Assembly: GCA_036417435.1 (NCBI GenBank) | Contig: CM070899.1 | Span: 151,914,237 to 151,978,236, forward strand | Direction of reading: 5' to 3' | From: Inia geoffrensis | Lineage: Eukaryota; Chordata; Mammalia; Artiodactyla; Iniidae | Length of the DNA stretch: 64,000 nt | Part shown: positions 36,194-51,677 of the stretch, piece by piece | Position numbering within the stretch: position 1 is the first letter of the stretch | Layout of the letters: the number at the start of each line of letters is the position of its first letter | The notes under the pieces: generated by a model | Seen by the model: only the letters and a program-made list of their open reading frames with translations | Database searches by the model: none | What the model was told of the DNA's origin: nothing | Position numbers and translations under genes: made by a program

Positions 36194-37315
36194 AAAGAGG
36201 TGGGTGTGGGGCCTACCTGACCCCGGGCTACCCTAAGGTCTCCAGGCTTCAGGTTCCTGCAGCGAGTTCCTCTTCAGTGCTTGGTGAAAGGCGTAGGTGA
36301 CAGGGGTGGGGGTGGTGCTGGCCCTGCTCACAGACTCTGCGTTCCACCCTGGGGCTCCCACTGCACTGCCTTCGCCTGTCCTCCCCATTGCTCCGGGAGG
36401 CCCTGGAGGCAGAGTGGGCACTGCCAAGGGCACAGCTAGCTCCAGAGTCCGGGCAGAAGAGGGGCTCAGTAAAGGAATGAATGAGCGAGTGAGGTCAGAG
36501 CCGGGAAGTGACCCGATGTCTGTGGCATCAGCTCTGTGCAGAGGCTACTCGCTCTGTCCCCAAAGCCAGAGCTGCTGAAGGTAGAAGGGTGTGACCTCCT
36601 GCCAGACACCCTCGTGCACTGCCAGCTCTCCAAGGCGACCTCAGGCCAGCGACATTATCCCAGCAGCCTCGACTACTGGCTACTCTGCCCTCCATTTCCT
36701 CTCCTCACCCCAAGAAGGTTCTTCTGGCCACTTGAGTCAGAGCTTGCCGGAAAGATGGTTCCTGAAAATGTCAGCTCTTGAAGGCATCTGGAGGTTAATA
36801 GTACATGGCCCTCAGCAGACTCCTGTCTGGCCAGTCTCCTGCATTAAACGAGGGACCAAGGGCCCAGGTGGAGGTCCAGGAGGCAAGAGGTAGGCGTGCA
36901 GCTACAAGGGCGGCCCCTCGGGGTGGGTGCAGGGTCTGCCTCAGCACTGTCTCCAGGCCAAGGCCACAGACTTCCAGCCAACTCCGTCTTCCAACACCTT
37001 TGGCCCAGGCAAGGTCTCCTCAGCTCTACCGTCTTGACGGAGGTCAAGGAGAGAAGTGGGACACCAAACAGGCGTCACCAAGGTTGCATGACAGCTAAGA
37101 AAAGATGTCTCCAAAAATGAGGGACTGGAAGTCCGAAAAGAGGTGCCAAAACACTATGAGACTTGCTGGCCCATTAGCCAATTCAGGGAGGGGTCTTGAA
37201 GAGTAAGGCTTCCCTGATGCTGAAGGACGTCACCAGCATTTAATACATTCTTAACATTTGACCCTGTTCTTGTGGACCCCTGATTCGGAATATCATCTAA
37301 GTGCTGACAATCTGC
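36194..37315. other. Unique intergenic sequence
   Basis: No gene or named repeat recognised. Confidence 0.5.
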
Positions 37316-37339
37316 TAGGCAAGAGAATGGCATCTCATT

Positions 37340-37680
37340 GTTCTAATTGGTACTTTTAATGAGGGAGATGGAGAATTTTTCACATATTTGTGGGCTGTTT
37401 GCATTTCCTTTTCTGAGAAGAGCCTAGTCACATCCTTTGTTCATTTTTCTACTAGGTTGTCTTTTTTTCTTAGTGATTTATAGATATTCTTTGTATATTA
37501 TGGGTATTAATCCTTTGCCATATATTTTTTCCCTTTTTTCTCTGTCATTTATGTTTTAATTCTGTTTACGTTGTGTTCTACAAAAAGTTTTACAGTTGCA
37601 TGCTGTCCCATGCGAGTCTTTTTCTCTGGCTTCTGTGTTTCATGATGTTGTACTTAAAATTTCTCTCACTGAGATGATTC
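37340..37680 (-). mobile_element. Old L1 fragment just past the BLM 3' end
   Basis: Antisense L1 text: TTTATAGATATTCTTTGTAT, then ATTAATCCTTTGCCATATAT and AAAAAGTTTTACAGTTGCAT. It lies 60-400 bases beyond the BLM poly(A) site. Confidence 0.8.
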
Positions 37681-37744
37681 AGCTGCTGCTTCAGATGTTC
37701 TGAGAAACGACGGCCACAACACTTGCAGTGGCAGCAAATCATGC

Positions 37745-37928
37745 ATGTGTTTCAAAAGAAAATGTTTATTTTAAAAATAAGAACTGTCACCCCAAGCACT
37801 TATTTAAATATTAATAGATATGGGTAAAAATTACAAATGGTATTATGAAACTAACAGCTTTATATTCACAGATGGTCAGATGCTGACAAACAACTAAGAT
37901 CTATGTACACTGAGATGAGATTTGGTTG
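37745..37928 (-). other. BLM: BLM 3' untranslated region
   Basis: About 185 bases follow the stop codon up to the expected cleavage site. The A/T-rich text (for example TGTACATAGATC and TCTATTAATATTTAAATAAG in transcript sense) resembles the human BLM 3' UTR as I remember it. The exact cleavage base is inferred from the poly(A) signal, not seen. An L1 remnant begins within 100 bases downstream. Confidence 0.8.
37765..37770 (-). terminator. BLM: BLM poly(A) signal AATAAA
   Basis: Canonical AATAAA on the minus strand, 159 bases after the stop. It is followed by CATTTTCTTTTGAAAC, so cleavage is expected about 37740-37755. No other canonical AATAAA was noticed between this and the stop codon. 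Confidence 0.8.
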
Positions 37929-38174
<246 letters not shown>

Positions 38175-38772
38175 TTAACCTTCATGCAGCTGTATAATCC
38201 ATGATTTTCCTTGGTGTTCCATGTCTCTGTGCATTTTCTGCCTGTAATGGCCCTGGATGGGGTCAGTTTCCTTTACAATTCAAGGAGTAAATGACTGTCG
38301 CCCTTTACACCAATTTGTCCTACGTTTGTCCTCCTAAAACGTCAAGGATTCTGTGACTTGAGCCCAACCCCATGTGCCTTCTCTCTACCCTTTCACAGAC
38401 CCCTCCCTCTCCCATGCCTCCCTCCAGGCATCTGAGCTGAGATCCACGCTCCCCATCTACTCCGACCACAGAAAGGAAGTGAGAATACCTTGTTTCAAGG
38501 CCTCAATGCCCAGACAATAGACACTGTGGAATTACTGTGCTCCCACAGTCCAGAGGAAGGGGGTTTTGTGGGTGGGTGGAGACAGAACAGAGCAGAGCAG
38601 AGCGAGCCTCCTCCTGCAGAGGGGAAGGCTGCAGATGTGGTTCCACGGGCCCGCAGCAGCTGGGGCCTGGCACATCTCTGTCAGGGCCCCGTTACCAGGG
38701 GCTTGCTCGCTCGTCTACATTCCAAGATCTGCCTGCTCTCACCTCCTACTCACTGCCTTTAAAAAAGGGTGA

Positions 38773-38999
38773 GGGCTTCCCTGGTGGCGCAGTGGTTGAG
38801 AGTCTGCCTGCTGATGCAGGGGACACAGGTTCATGCCCCGGTCCGGGAAGATCCCACATGCTGCGGAGCGGCCAGGCCCGTGGGCCATGGCCGCTGAGCC
38901 TGCGAATCCGGAGCCTGTGCTCCGCAACGGGAGAGGTCACAACAGTGAGAGGCCCACATACCACAAAAATAAAAAAATAAAATAAATAAAATAAAAAAT
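38773..38999 (+). repeat. CHR SINE, short deletion form
   Basis: In BLM intron 21, antisense to the gene. 11-bp duplication AAAAAGGGTGA at 38762-38772 and 39000-39010. Confidence 0.95.
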
Positions 39000-39109
39000 A
39001 AAAAGGGTGAGAGGCCCCTGCCACAGCCTATTACAAAGTCGTTCCAGCACCTCACTTCCCCCACTGATCTGAAGGTAACAGCTTTTTCTCTCCCCTGAAA
39101 ATAAATGGT

Positions 39110-39134
39110 AAAAAAAAAAAAAAAAAAAAAAAAA
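39110..39134 (+). repeat. 25-base poly(A) tract
   Basis: Uninterrupted A run preceded by AATAAATGGT, not attached to any SINE I can see. Confidence 0.9.
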
Positions 39135-39356
39135 TCACAGGGTCAGCATGTTAGCCTTTCCTTAAACAAGTATTTCCCGCCCCATTGTAACCAGGCTGAA
39201 TTCATGCCTGGTGTTAATTCCCTAGCATCAGGGCACACAAGTGGCCTCCGATCTGATCTCTGAATTTAGGGGCCCGGGTATCAGGGCCACCAGTCTGCTA
39301 ATGACATTTTGGTCGGGCTGAGTGAAGAGTGGTTTTTTTAAAAACTCTTGCTCGAA

Positions 39357-39548
39357 GGGCTTCCCTGGTGGCGCAGTGGTTGAGAGTCCGCCTGCCGATG
39401 CAGGGGATACGGGTTCGTGCCCCGGTCTGGGAAGATCCCACATGCCGCGGAGCGGCTGGGCCCGTGAGCCATGGCCGCTGAGCCTGCGCGTCCGGAGCCT
39501 GTGCTCCGCAACGGGAGAGGCCACAACAGTGAGAGGCCCGCATACCGC

Positions 39549-39570
<22 letters not shown>
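39357..39570 (+). repeat. CHR SINE, short deletion form
   Basis: In BLM intron 21. Perfect 16-bp duplication AAAAACTCTTGCTCGA at 39340-39355 and 39571-39586, with a pure A tail of about 22-27. Appears young. Confidence 0.96.
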
Positions 39571-39579
<9 letters not shown>

Positions 39580-40559
39580 TGCTCGAGGGCAGTTTTACTG
39601 CAGAACTGGCAAAGATGTGCTAAACCAGCAGAGAAGCAGCCTTAAATTTCCCTATGCTGATTTCCTGCTGAGATATTAAGTCCCCAGCAAAAACCTGCTG
39701 TTTATGTTGATTTGCAGAATGAATCTGCCATCAGCAGCCTCTATTTCACCAGAGTCATCCATTTTACTCCCACTCAGAGCCCAGAACACAACCAGTTCAT
39801 TGCGTGTTCTTCTGAAGGTGTGAAACTGAGGGTAGGGTGGGGTGTTAAGGGTTCTGGCAAAGAGCCACGTTTATTTTGCGGCTGTGTGGATCCTCAGCTA
39901 GGTGAGCAGCCTGGACACGTGGGAAGCCACCTTGCAGACTGGTTCTGGAAATGAGGATAACGGGGCACAGATACAAAGAGGCTGCTACAGGGTGAAGCAA
40001 AGTTACACTACTTCCTGGTTTTAGCCAGTAGGGACTAGAAAATAATCCCACCTTAAACACACGGGCTAATTAAAAACTAGCATCAAAAGTGGTACTGGCT
40101 TTTGGACAAATATGAGTTTTACTACTTACTAGCTTAGGTTCTAGGCCATAGGGCAAAGAGCTTCCGTCTTATCAACAAAAGTTGTGAAAACAATAAGGGA
40201 GCCAATGGTTTACTTTGTTCTAACTAGCAACAATGAGGAGATCATGATGGGTTTTCAGGGATCTCCGTGGACCACGTGCAGCAGTGAAAGTGCTCCAGGC
40301 AGGCCTGGGGGAGCCAGTGTCCAGTCCCACCTGTGAGACTGGTACCAGGCTGGGGACAGCTTCACATAAACCTTCCCCAGGGGAAGCTTCAGGAAGCCTC
40401 AGCTTCCTCGTGATAAATCCCAGGGAGTTGGACAGAGGCCTTTTAAGGTCTTCTACTCTGTGTGAGTGCCTGAGGAAATGAGTATTTCCCAAAATGGGGG
40501 AATAAATGAAGGAAATAAGAAAATGTCCCTACTGAAGAGCATCTGCAGGTCACTTGCAC

Positions 40560-40860
40560 ACTAAAAACCACAAAAATTATTATTCGGCCATAAAAATGAA
40601 TGAAATCCTGCCATTTGTGACAACATTGATGGACCTCGAGGGCACTATGCTAAGTGAAATAAGTCAAGGACAAATACCGTATGACCTCTCTTACATGTGG
40701 AACCTAAATATATATATACATATATATAAACCAAGTTCATAGATGTGAGAACATATTGGTGGTTGCAAGAGGCTGGAGTGGGGTGGGTGTAGGATAAATG
40801 GGTAAAGTTTTTTTTTTTTTTAAGTTTAAATAGAATTAAAATAAATAAATAAAACCCACA
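40560..40860 (+). mobile_element. L1 3' end
   Basis: Typical terminal text: AAAAATGAATGAAATCCTGC, then GCTAAGTGAAATAAGTCAAG and TGGTGGTTGCAAGAGGCTGG. Ends in A/T-rich tail sequence. Confidence 0.88.
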
Positions 40861-41604
40861 AAATTAAACTAATATTTACTAAGGCCTTTAATTTCTGTAC
40901 CCCAACAGAAGGACTTGCACATACAAGATGTCTGTTTATGGACTTAACAAGGAAATGACAATTTGGTAATATCTGCCTTCCTTTCTTTTCCCCCACTCAA
41001 TTTTTGGTCTTTATTACCCAGAAGGAAAAGAGGTAGAAAAACTAAAAAAGAAAAACACAACAGCTTGCACAAGTTTCCTGAGGACTTGTTCCCTTTCCTG
41101 TAAGCATTTCTGTTACAATACATAAATGCTTAGAGCCACATTCTCCAGACTGATGGGGTGGTCACAACTCTACCAGGCCTTACCTACAAGGCAAGGGCAG
41201 AGCATGTCTTTGCAGAAAACAGGAAGAAGGGGCTGTCAGAAGCAGTGTGATTATGAAGAAATAAGACGCTGCCCGGATCGTCACCAGGACCTTACAGCAG
41301 TGCTATCTTTGTTGTTCCGCCTTGGTGAGCGGAGAGCACCCAAAGTGGGTGCAACCCAGCTCAGGAGCCAGGCAGATGTAGGAAAGGGAAGATGGCGGGG
41401 CTGGACTGACCTCTTGGGGTTCCTGCTGTGGCCTCTTCTCTGCTACCCTGCAAAGCTTGGGAGGCTGGCTCTCCCAGGTGTTACTGAATGGCAGGAAGTG
41501 TGCGGAGCCTCTGGGTGGAGGCCCTGCAGATTCTGCAGCAATAGAAGCGGTGTGGCAAGTATTGGTGAAAGCATAAGGGTGATGAGAAAACAAAACCCTT
41601 TGTT

Positions 41605-42040
41605 GGGACTTCCCTGGTGGCGCAGTGGTTAAGAATCCTCCTGCCAATGCAGAGGACACAGGTTCAATCCCTGGTCTGGGAAGATCCCACATGACGCGGA
41701 GCAACTAAGCCCATGCGCCACAACTACGGAGCCTGCGCCCTAGAGCCTGTGAGCCACAACTACTGAGCCCACGTGCCACAACTACTGAAGCCTGCGTGCT
41801 CTAGGGCCCCCATGCCGCAACTCCTGAGCCTGCATGCTGCAATTCCTGAAGCCCATGTGCCTAGAGCCTGCGCTCCACAACAAGAGAAGCCACTGCAATG
41901 AGAAGCCCGCGCACTGCAACAAAGAGTAGCCCCCACTCACCGCCAACTAGAGTAAGCCCGTGCACAGCAACGAAGACCCAACGCAGCCAAATATATATAT
42001 ATAAATAAAAAGAAACTTTAAAAAAACAAAAACCAAACAA
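41605..42040 (+). repeat. CHR SINE, long form with extra internal units
   Basis: About 435 bases, longer than its relatives, because the CACAACTACTGAGCC/CTGAAGCC unit pair is repeated again as CGCAACTCCTGAGCC and TGCAATTCCTGAAGCC. Flanks CAAAACCCTTTG and CAAAAACCCCTTGG suggest its target duplication. Confidence 0.92.
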
Positions 42041-42397
42041 ACAAAAACCCCTTGGTTTCTTCAGCTAGTATATGATTTACAGTATTGTAGGTGGAAAATT
42101 CACTTAAGAGAAACTGGCAGAAAAAAAAAGTTTTTTTCCTAAGGTAATGTCAAAATTGGAGAGGTTTTTGCAAACTAGAAAATTCTGATCATCAACCTAG
42201 GAGTAGATATCTTAAAAATAAGAAACAAATGTTTTTGTTTAGGATCAGACCTTAATCCTCACTCCACAAACTGGAGAGGCAACATTTAACAATGGCAATG
42301 GCCTATTTTAATAAATGCTTCAAAGCAAATCAGAGCAGCTGTACTTTTATATTTTTCTCTCTTCTACCCTACATTGCAGAAAAGGTGGCAGAACTTA

Positions 42398-44875
<2,478 letters not shown>

Positions 44876-44904
44876 TTACCACCCAGAGAAAACCCACTGA
44901 ATTT

Positions 44905-44990
44905 ATGCTCATTCACCCATTCAGCACATGTTTGTTAAGTGCCAACTAACTGCAGAGCACCGGGTACATGGGCTGATTTTCTAAAAGGCA
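44905..44990 (-). repeat. L2 fragment
   Basis: Antisense TCACCCATTCAGCACATGTT. Confidence 0.55.
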
Positions 44991-45416
44991 GTTAAAATGC
45001 CGACAGAGGCAGCGCACAGGCCCAGAGGGCAGGAGCCTGTGGTCCAATCCCAGCAGCAAAGGTGTGTGGAGTCAGGGCCGAGAATGGGAGGGAGCACGGG
45101 ACATGGGGGGAAGTGGAGTGGGGGTTCCTGCGCAGTGTGCCCGAGAGGTAACTGGACTTTGCTCTTGGCCCACTGTTCTCACAACCAAGACTTGTCTAGC
45201 TACAAGTATGGTGATGCTTGTTTGCAGAAAAGGCCCACATCTGTATTTCCAGCTCTGACTTCTCCCCTGCACTCCACATTTGTATACCCTACTCAGTAAG
45301 GCTTTAACTTAATTCTTACTTACCCCCAACCCAAACCTGTTCTTCAGGTCTTTCTGCACATGGGTGAAGCAAGTACTCTGCCTTTAACAAGTAGGCCATT
45401 AAGAGTCTTCTGTGTA

Positions 45417-45768
45417 GGGCTTTCCTGGTGGTGCAGTGGTTAAGAATCTGCCTGCCAATGCAGGGGACAAGGGTTCAAGCCCTGATCCAGGAAGATCCCA
45501 CATGCTGCGGAGCAACTAAGCCCGTGCCTCACGACTACTGAGCTTGCGCTCTACAGCCTGCAAGCCACAACTACTGAGCCCACTTGCTACAACTACTGAA
45601 GCCTGTGCACCTAGAGCCCGTGCTCCTCAACAAGAGAAGCCACTGCAATGAGAAGCCTACGCACAACTGAGTAGCCCCCCCTCGCCACAACTAGAGAAAG
45701 CCCGTGCACAGAACAAAGACCCAACACAGCCAAAAATAAATAAATTAAATAAATAAATTTTTAAAAAA
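45417..45768 (+). repeat. CHR SINE, long form
   Basis: Flanks AAGAGTCTTCTGTGTA (45401-45416) and AAGAGTCTTCTGCATA (45769-45784) form a 16-bp duplication with two mismatches. Confidence 0.95.
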
Positions 45769-46202
45769 AAGAGTCTTCTGCATAGAGAAGGCACAACAGT
45801 CTTATAGCTAGACAAGCCTGTTATTTTAAAGATCACTCTGGCTGCTGTATGTGGGAAATGGATTGTAAGGGAAAGAGGGGAGACCAGAGCCTGGTGGAAG
45901 CCACTACAGGTGTGAGAGAGGATGCTGTGAACTAGCGGGTAGTAGTGGAGACAGAGAGAAGAAATAGATTTGGACATGTTTTGGAGGCTGGGTCTGTAGG
46001 ATTTATTGATGCACTGGCTATGGGCAGTGAGGGAGTAATAATTCCCATGTATCTGAGTTGAGCAAAGGGTGGATTTCAAATCCGTGATTGTAACATCATT
46101 TCTATGTTTAGAGGAGAAGAACAGACCTGTGGGACAGACCAGGAGGTTTATGGAAAGGGTTACTGGAAGATAAAGTGGGGGAGTCCCACTTAATTACTGG
46201 AC

Positions 46203-46341
46203 CGACTTCCCTGGCGGTCCAGTAATTAAGACCCCATGCTTCCAATGCAGGGGGTGTGGGTTCAATCCCTGGTCGGGGAACTAAGATCCTGTATGCTGTG
46301 AGGGTGCGGCCAAAAAATATAAATAAATAAAATAAAAAGAA
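46203..46341 (+). repeat. CHR SINE, tRNA-only form
   Basis: CGACTTCCCTGGCGGTCCAG head, B box GGTTCAATCCC, A-rich tail. Confidence 0.92.
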
Positions 46342-46509
46342 ATGCAGGTTCCTGATAGAATTTGTACTTTATCTGGAGAGCTGTTGGAATTTTAGCCAAG
46401 TATTTAGAAGATTAAAATGAATATCATGTTCACATCTGGAGATAAGGAGACCAGTTAGGAAACTTCACTAATAGCCTAGGAACAAAATACTACATTTCAT
46501 GGTTTCTAA

Positions 46510-47260
46510 GATATACTCTTTTTTTTTTGCGTTTTGGCATTCCTGAGGTCAAGAGGCGTCTTACAAGTGCTGACGGCCAAATGGCAGCTGTGCTGTCACT
46601 GCCTCCACATGTGAGATCTCAGTCATAGCTATCAGTGCTGCCGGCAGGCCGACAGCGCCACTGCAGTTCTGGTTCCTCACATGTTGAATTGAACTGCACA
46701 TGAAATGTGTTAGAAAAGACTAGATTGTGATTAGCATTGAGAAAATGATTGTGCATGCAGAAAAGCTCAGAAACGGAGTAACTGGGGATAAATTTGGCAT
46801 TAACAAAGCAAACTGTATGTCCTGGAGGAAATGACAATTCACAGTTTCTTGCAAGAAACAACCAAGTGCTTTACATGACCTGAAGTAGATGAAGCGGTGT
46901 TACATTTGTGTCACTGAGAGACGTGCAGCCTCCCGCGGACACTTTCTGGTATCATCAAGAAAGTGTCACCATCAAATCAGAACGGATGACAAGGATTTTC
47001 ATTAAAATTTTGGGGAACAGAGTGGAGCATGCTAAAAAGGCTGTATCACTAACGTTCCTGATGACATGAGGGAAAACAAAGACATGGACAACTGACTCAA
47101 AAAATAATTCAGAAGAGTCATGTTTTGAATGTGAATTTTTACAAGTACTTAAATCAATCTACTTTGATTGTATGCATTTTCCATATATGCACAGTTATAT
47201 ACGATAAAAATCTAAATAAAGTAAAAACAACTCTTTCAATAAAAGCACTGTGTCACAGTT
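46510..47260. other. Unassigned intronic block
   Basis: Starts with a T run, lacks any repeat signature I know, and ends with AATAAAGT and AATAAAAG on the plus strand (about 47214-47246). It could be an old transposon or a decayed retrocopy; no protein match was recognised. Confidence 0.3.
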
Positions 47261-47509
47261 TAATTAGTAGAATTTTTTCTTTCTCAATAGTCCATAAAAT
47301 AACAATGTGGCATTTTAGAGTTGATGAAATACTGTAATGACCTATGGTGGCAGGAGTGGGAATGGAAGAGAGAGAAGTGATGATTATAAGCTTTTATGAA
47401 GGAAGAGGGTGGAAGGAAATGTACACTAGTCAGTCAACCATGTGGCCAACTTATTTTCCAGGGACTCTACTATTAGAATTCTGGGTTGAGCTGTCTGAAG
47501 CCATGGAAA

Positions 47510-47670
47510 TAACTCACATCAGCAAGGATTTATCAAAAAATACTTAGACACAGCAGTGTGCTAGATCCGGATTCAGAGAAGCATACAACAAAATCTCTTT
47601 TCAAAAGGAACTTAGCTCCGCATTGCAAAGACATGTACACACATAGTTAAACATCATAAGGCAGGCAAAT
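47510..47670 (-). repeat. L2 fragment
   Basis: Antisense-type text ACACAGCAGTGTGCTAGATC. Confidence 0.5.
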
Positions 47671-47958
47671 AAGGCACACAAATTCATTAAGTGACATCTG
47701 GTGTTAGCGATTAGAATTATCCATATCCTAACATGCAGCATTAGACTGAAGTATAAGATTAAAATTATACGATATGTCTGAATAACAAAGTACTGTGTAT
47801 ATCTTAAAAAATATATTTTATCTCAGGAATGAGTTTAAACTGTTTTTCTGAGCTTGCAATTCAGAGATCAAAAAGACAGATATATTAATGCTCTTAATAA
47901 ATTCCTTAGCAAGATTAACTTTTAGCCTATTAATTTATGCCATGCAACAGAAGACTCA

Positions 47959-48222
<264 letters not shown>

Positions 48223-48254
48223 TTAATTACATTTTTTGGGGGGGTACTTCTGTT

Positions 48255-48375
48255 ATGCCAAGTAGCTAGTAAGTCCCTTGGGAACGGGGCTGTATATTCT
48301 CCATCTTTATATTTCCTGTGCCAGCACAGACTAGCTTTCTGATAAATGTTTATTTAATGAATATACGATGATTTA
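48255..48375 (+). repeat. L2 3' end
   Basis: GTAAGTCCCTTGGGAACGGG to GATAAATGTTTATTTAATGA. Confidence 0.65.
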
Positions 48376-48558
48376 ATGATCTGACAACCAACCCACTCAA
48401 TTCATTTTGACAGGTGTTACATTACTTGGGTTCAATTTTAAGATCTCTTTCTAAATTAAGAATAGAATATGTTCATATAGGACAGTATATATAAATTCAG
48501 TATCCATAAGCTTTGGAAAAGACACTTGAGTTTGCAGTAAAATAGCTCTGTCTACTCA

Positions 48559-48852
<294 letters not shown>

Positions 48853-49279
48853 CTAACAGAAAAGGCTAAAAAAGCCATTTATGGACAGGTCTGGGTAAAT
48901 GAGATAGCTAAGCTCTTCTGCAGGAAAAACCATGGCACAAATAGACACTTGTTTCCATGAAGTAAGAACATTTGAGTAGAACGCTAAAATAACTGTATGT
49001 ACTTCTCTTCATCTTTTTATAACGTGCATTGGCCAAAAACAGCAGCAAAATTAAGTTTATCATTTTAGCATGTTGCATGTACAGCTTATAAAATTATATT
49101 AGAGCAAACAAATCAAAGACAGTTCATATAAACCTTAATAGCTTCATACCACTGTTGCAGAACACTCCTCAAGGCTGTATACTTCCCTCCTCCTCCCACT
49201 GACTGAGAGTCCCACCCACAGCTGGATCCTTGGTTTCACATCCACGCTGCACTAATGACTTCATCATAAACACAATTTA

Positions 49280-49607
49280 AAAAATTTTACTTATTTATTT
49301 TTTTGGCTGCGTTGGGTCTTCGTTGTTGCGTGTGGACTTTCTCTAGTTGTAGCAAGCGGGCGCTACTCTTCCTTGTGGTGTGCAGGCTTCTCACTGCAGT
49401 GACTTTTCTTGTTGCAGAGCACAGGTTCTAGGCGCATGGGCTTCAGGAGTTGTGTGGCACATGGGCTCAGCAGTTGCGGCTCGCAGGCTCTAGAGCGCAG
49501 GCTCAGTACTTGTGGAGCACGAGCTTAGCTGCTCCGCGGCATGTGGGATCCTCCCGGACCAGGGCTCGACAAGTGTATTCTTAACCACTGTGCCACCAGG
49601 GAAGCCT
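49280..49607 (-). repeat. CHR SINE, long form with B-box deletion
   Basis: Antisense. About 25 bases spanning the B box are missing (GGCTCGAC joins AAGTGTATTC). Flanks CACAATTTA and CACAATTTT. Confidence 0.92.
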
Positions 49608-50654
49608 CACAATTTTATTATAACAATCTACTTAAGAAGGCTTGTGACACTGATTATAATCAGAATTAACAATTACTTTGTAAAGCTTTAGCTCTATTTT
49701 AAGAGTTCCAAATAATTACATTATTGTAAATTTCAGATGGCTTCTGGTCATAGATGCTGAATGATTCAAGTTTTTCCTTCTTCAAGTGATTTGTGTCTCT
49801 GAAATGTCACATTCCTGGGGCAGGACTACTGCTCTGATAATGGGCTGGCTGATGTGGACCAACTCTAGTGCTGAGGATAACTAAGAAATCTGGATGAAAC
49901 ATAAACAATTTTCTTAAAAAACACATAAGAGCTAACGAGAAACTGAAGAATGTGTCAGAAAAATGTCTGACTTAGCAATGTACATGAAAGGTACAAACAG
50001 AGATGTAGATGAGGGTGTATTTAAAAGGCTATTTATCACATCACTATTTACAACAGAACAATATGTCCTAAAATAAAACTATTTAAATATATTTCATCAA
50101 TATGATAAAATATAAATTAAAAACTACTTAAGAATAAAAAATAAGAAAATGCTTATATCTTGTTATATAAAAATGACAGAAACTATACATACAATATGAT
50201 AAATATGTGATTGTGAACTAACGCACATTAAATAAAACAGCAGTTTTTTGGGGAGTTATTTGTATTTTTCGGTTTTCTACATATTATAATGTAGAATGAT
50301 TGTGTATCATTCTTATAACAAATTATTTTATCTGCAACCCCTTGTACCCCCAAAAGAGTCCAAACTAGGAGAAGGCAAGAATCCAGAATGGGAAGACCAG
50401 CATTAAAAGTTGCTTTGTCCTGAGAAATGTACAGATCCAGGAGACACAGCTGAGAAACTGAACAAACCATCTTCCTACTCCAATCTAGGCTACTAATTTT
50501 TTAATTGCTTTATAGATTTTTAATTAAAGTAATACATGTACATAGGAAAAAAATACAATATAGCACAGGCGGGTTTATAATTAAAAGCAACATTCCTCTG
50601 TTCCACCCTTCCCCTCCCTAGTCTCACTCTTCTCCAAGGCAATCACTTTTCAAA

Positions 50655-50792
50655 AAAATTTAATTTTTTAATTTTTAATTTTCTTTTGGCTGCGCCTCGC
50701 AGAATGTGGGATCTTAGTTCCCTGATCCCTGGTCAAACCCGCGCCCCCTGCAGTGGAAGCACAGTCTTAACCACTGGATCGCCAGGGAGGTT
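50655..50792 (-). repeat. CHR SINE, tRNA-only form (older of a pair)
   Basis: Antisense. Left flank GGCAATCACTTTT (50639-50651) and a decayed right copy GGCACTTTTT (about 50795-50804). Confidence 0.88.
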
Positions 50793-50800
50793 CTGGCACT

Positions 50801-51002
50801 TTTTTTTTTTTGCAGTGCGAGGGCCTCTCACTGTTGTGACCTCTCCCGTTGCGGAGCACAGGTTCTGGACGTGCAGGCTCAGTGGCCATGGCTCACGGGC
50901 CCAGCCGCTCCATGGCATGTGGGATCTTCCCGGACCAGAGCACGAACTCATGTCCTGCATCGGCAGGCGGACCCTCAACACTGTGCCACCAAGGAAGCCC
51001 CC
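50801..51002 (-). repeat. CHR SINE, short deletion form (younger of a pair)
   Basis: Antisense. Right flank GGCAATCACTTTT (51003-51015) repeats the flank left of the neighbouring SINE. Confidence 0.93.
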
Positions 51003-51327
51003 GGCAATCACTTTTTAAATAGCTTGTTTTCAGCTCTTCTGGTGGTTACCTCTGCATGGAACCCATACTCTTGCTGTCATGCCACTGGCCAGAATCACCA
51101 CCTGACATTTATTTATTGACCCTTCACAATGAAAGATGAGGCTTTATCTCATTTATACCACCCCCTTCACTTTACCCTGCCCTGAATTTTCCTAGTTACA
51201 TAATACTGGTTCACCTATTGATTTTTGGGGTAACTTTAGAGTGTCTGACCCACTCTCCCTTCCCACTATGTAGGAGGATACCAGCACCCCAAGCTGTCCA
51301 TATACTCCCCTTTTATTTTTATTTATT

Positions 51328-51677
51328 TATTTAAAAAAATTAATTAGTTTATTTTTGGCTGCGTTGGGTCTTCATTGCTGCGCGTGGGCTTTCTCTAGGT
51401 GTGGCGAGCAGGGGCTACTCTTTGGTGTAGTGCGCGAGCTTCTCATTGCGGTGGTTTCTCTTGTTGCGGAGCACAGGCTCTAGGCACGCAGGCTTCAGTA
51501 GCTGTGGCATGTGGGCTCAGTAATTGTGGCTCAGAGGCTCTAGAGCACAGGCTCAGTAGTTGTGGCGCATGGGCCTAGCTGCTCTGCAGCATGTGGGATC
51601 TTCCCGGACCAGGGCTCGAACCCGTGTCCCCTGCACTGGCAGGCGGATTCTTAACCATTGTGCCACCAGGGAAGTCC
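51328..51677 (-). repeat. CHR SINE, long form
   Basis: Antisense. A 21-bp direct repeat, CCCCTTTTATTTTTATTTAT plus one T, lies at 51307-51327 and 51678-51698. Confidence 0.95.

Noticed and set aside
1..37744. Search for FURIN exons, expected next to BLM by human gene order
   Set aside because: No subtilisin-like or propeptide sequence was recognised on either strand; FURIN probably lies beyond position 1.
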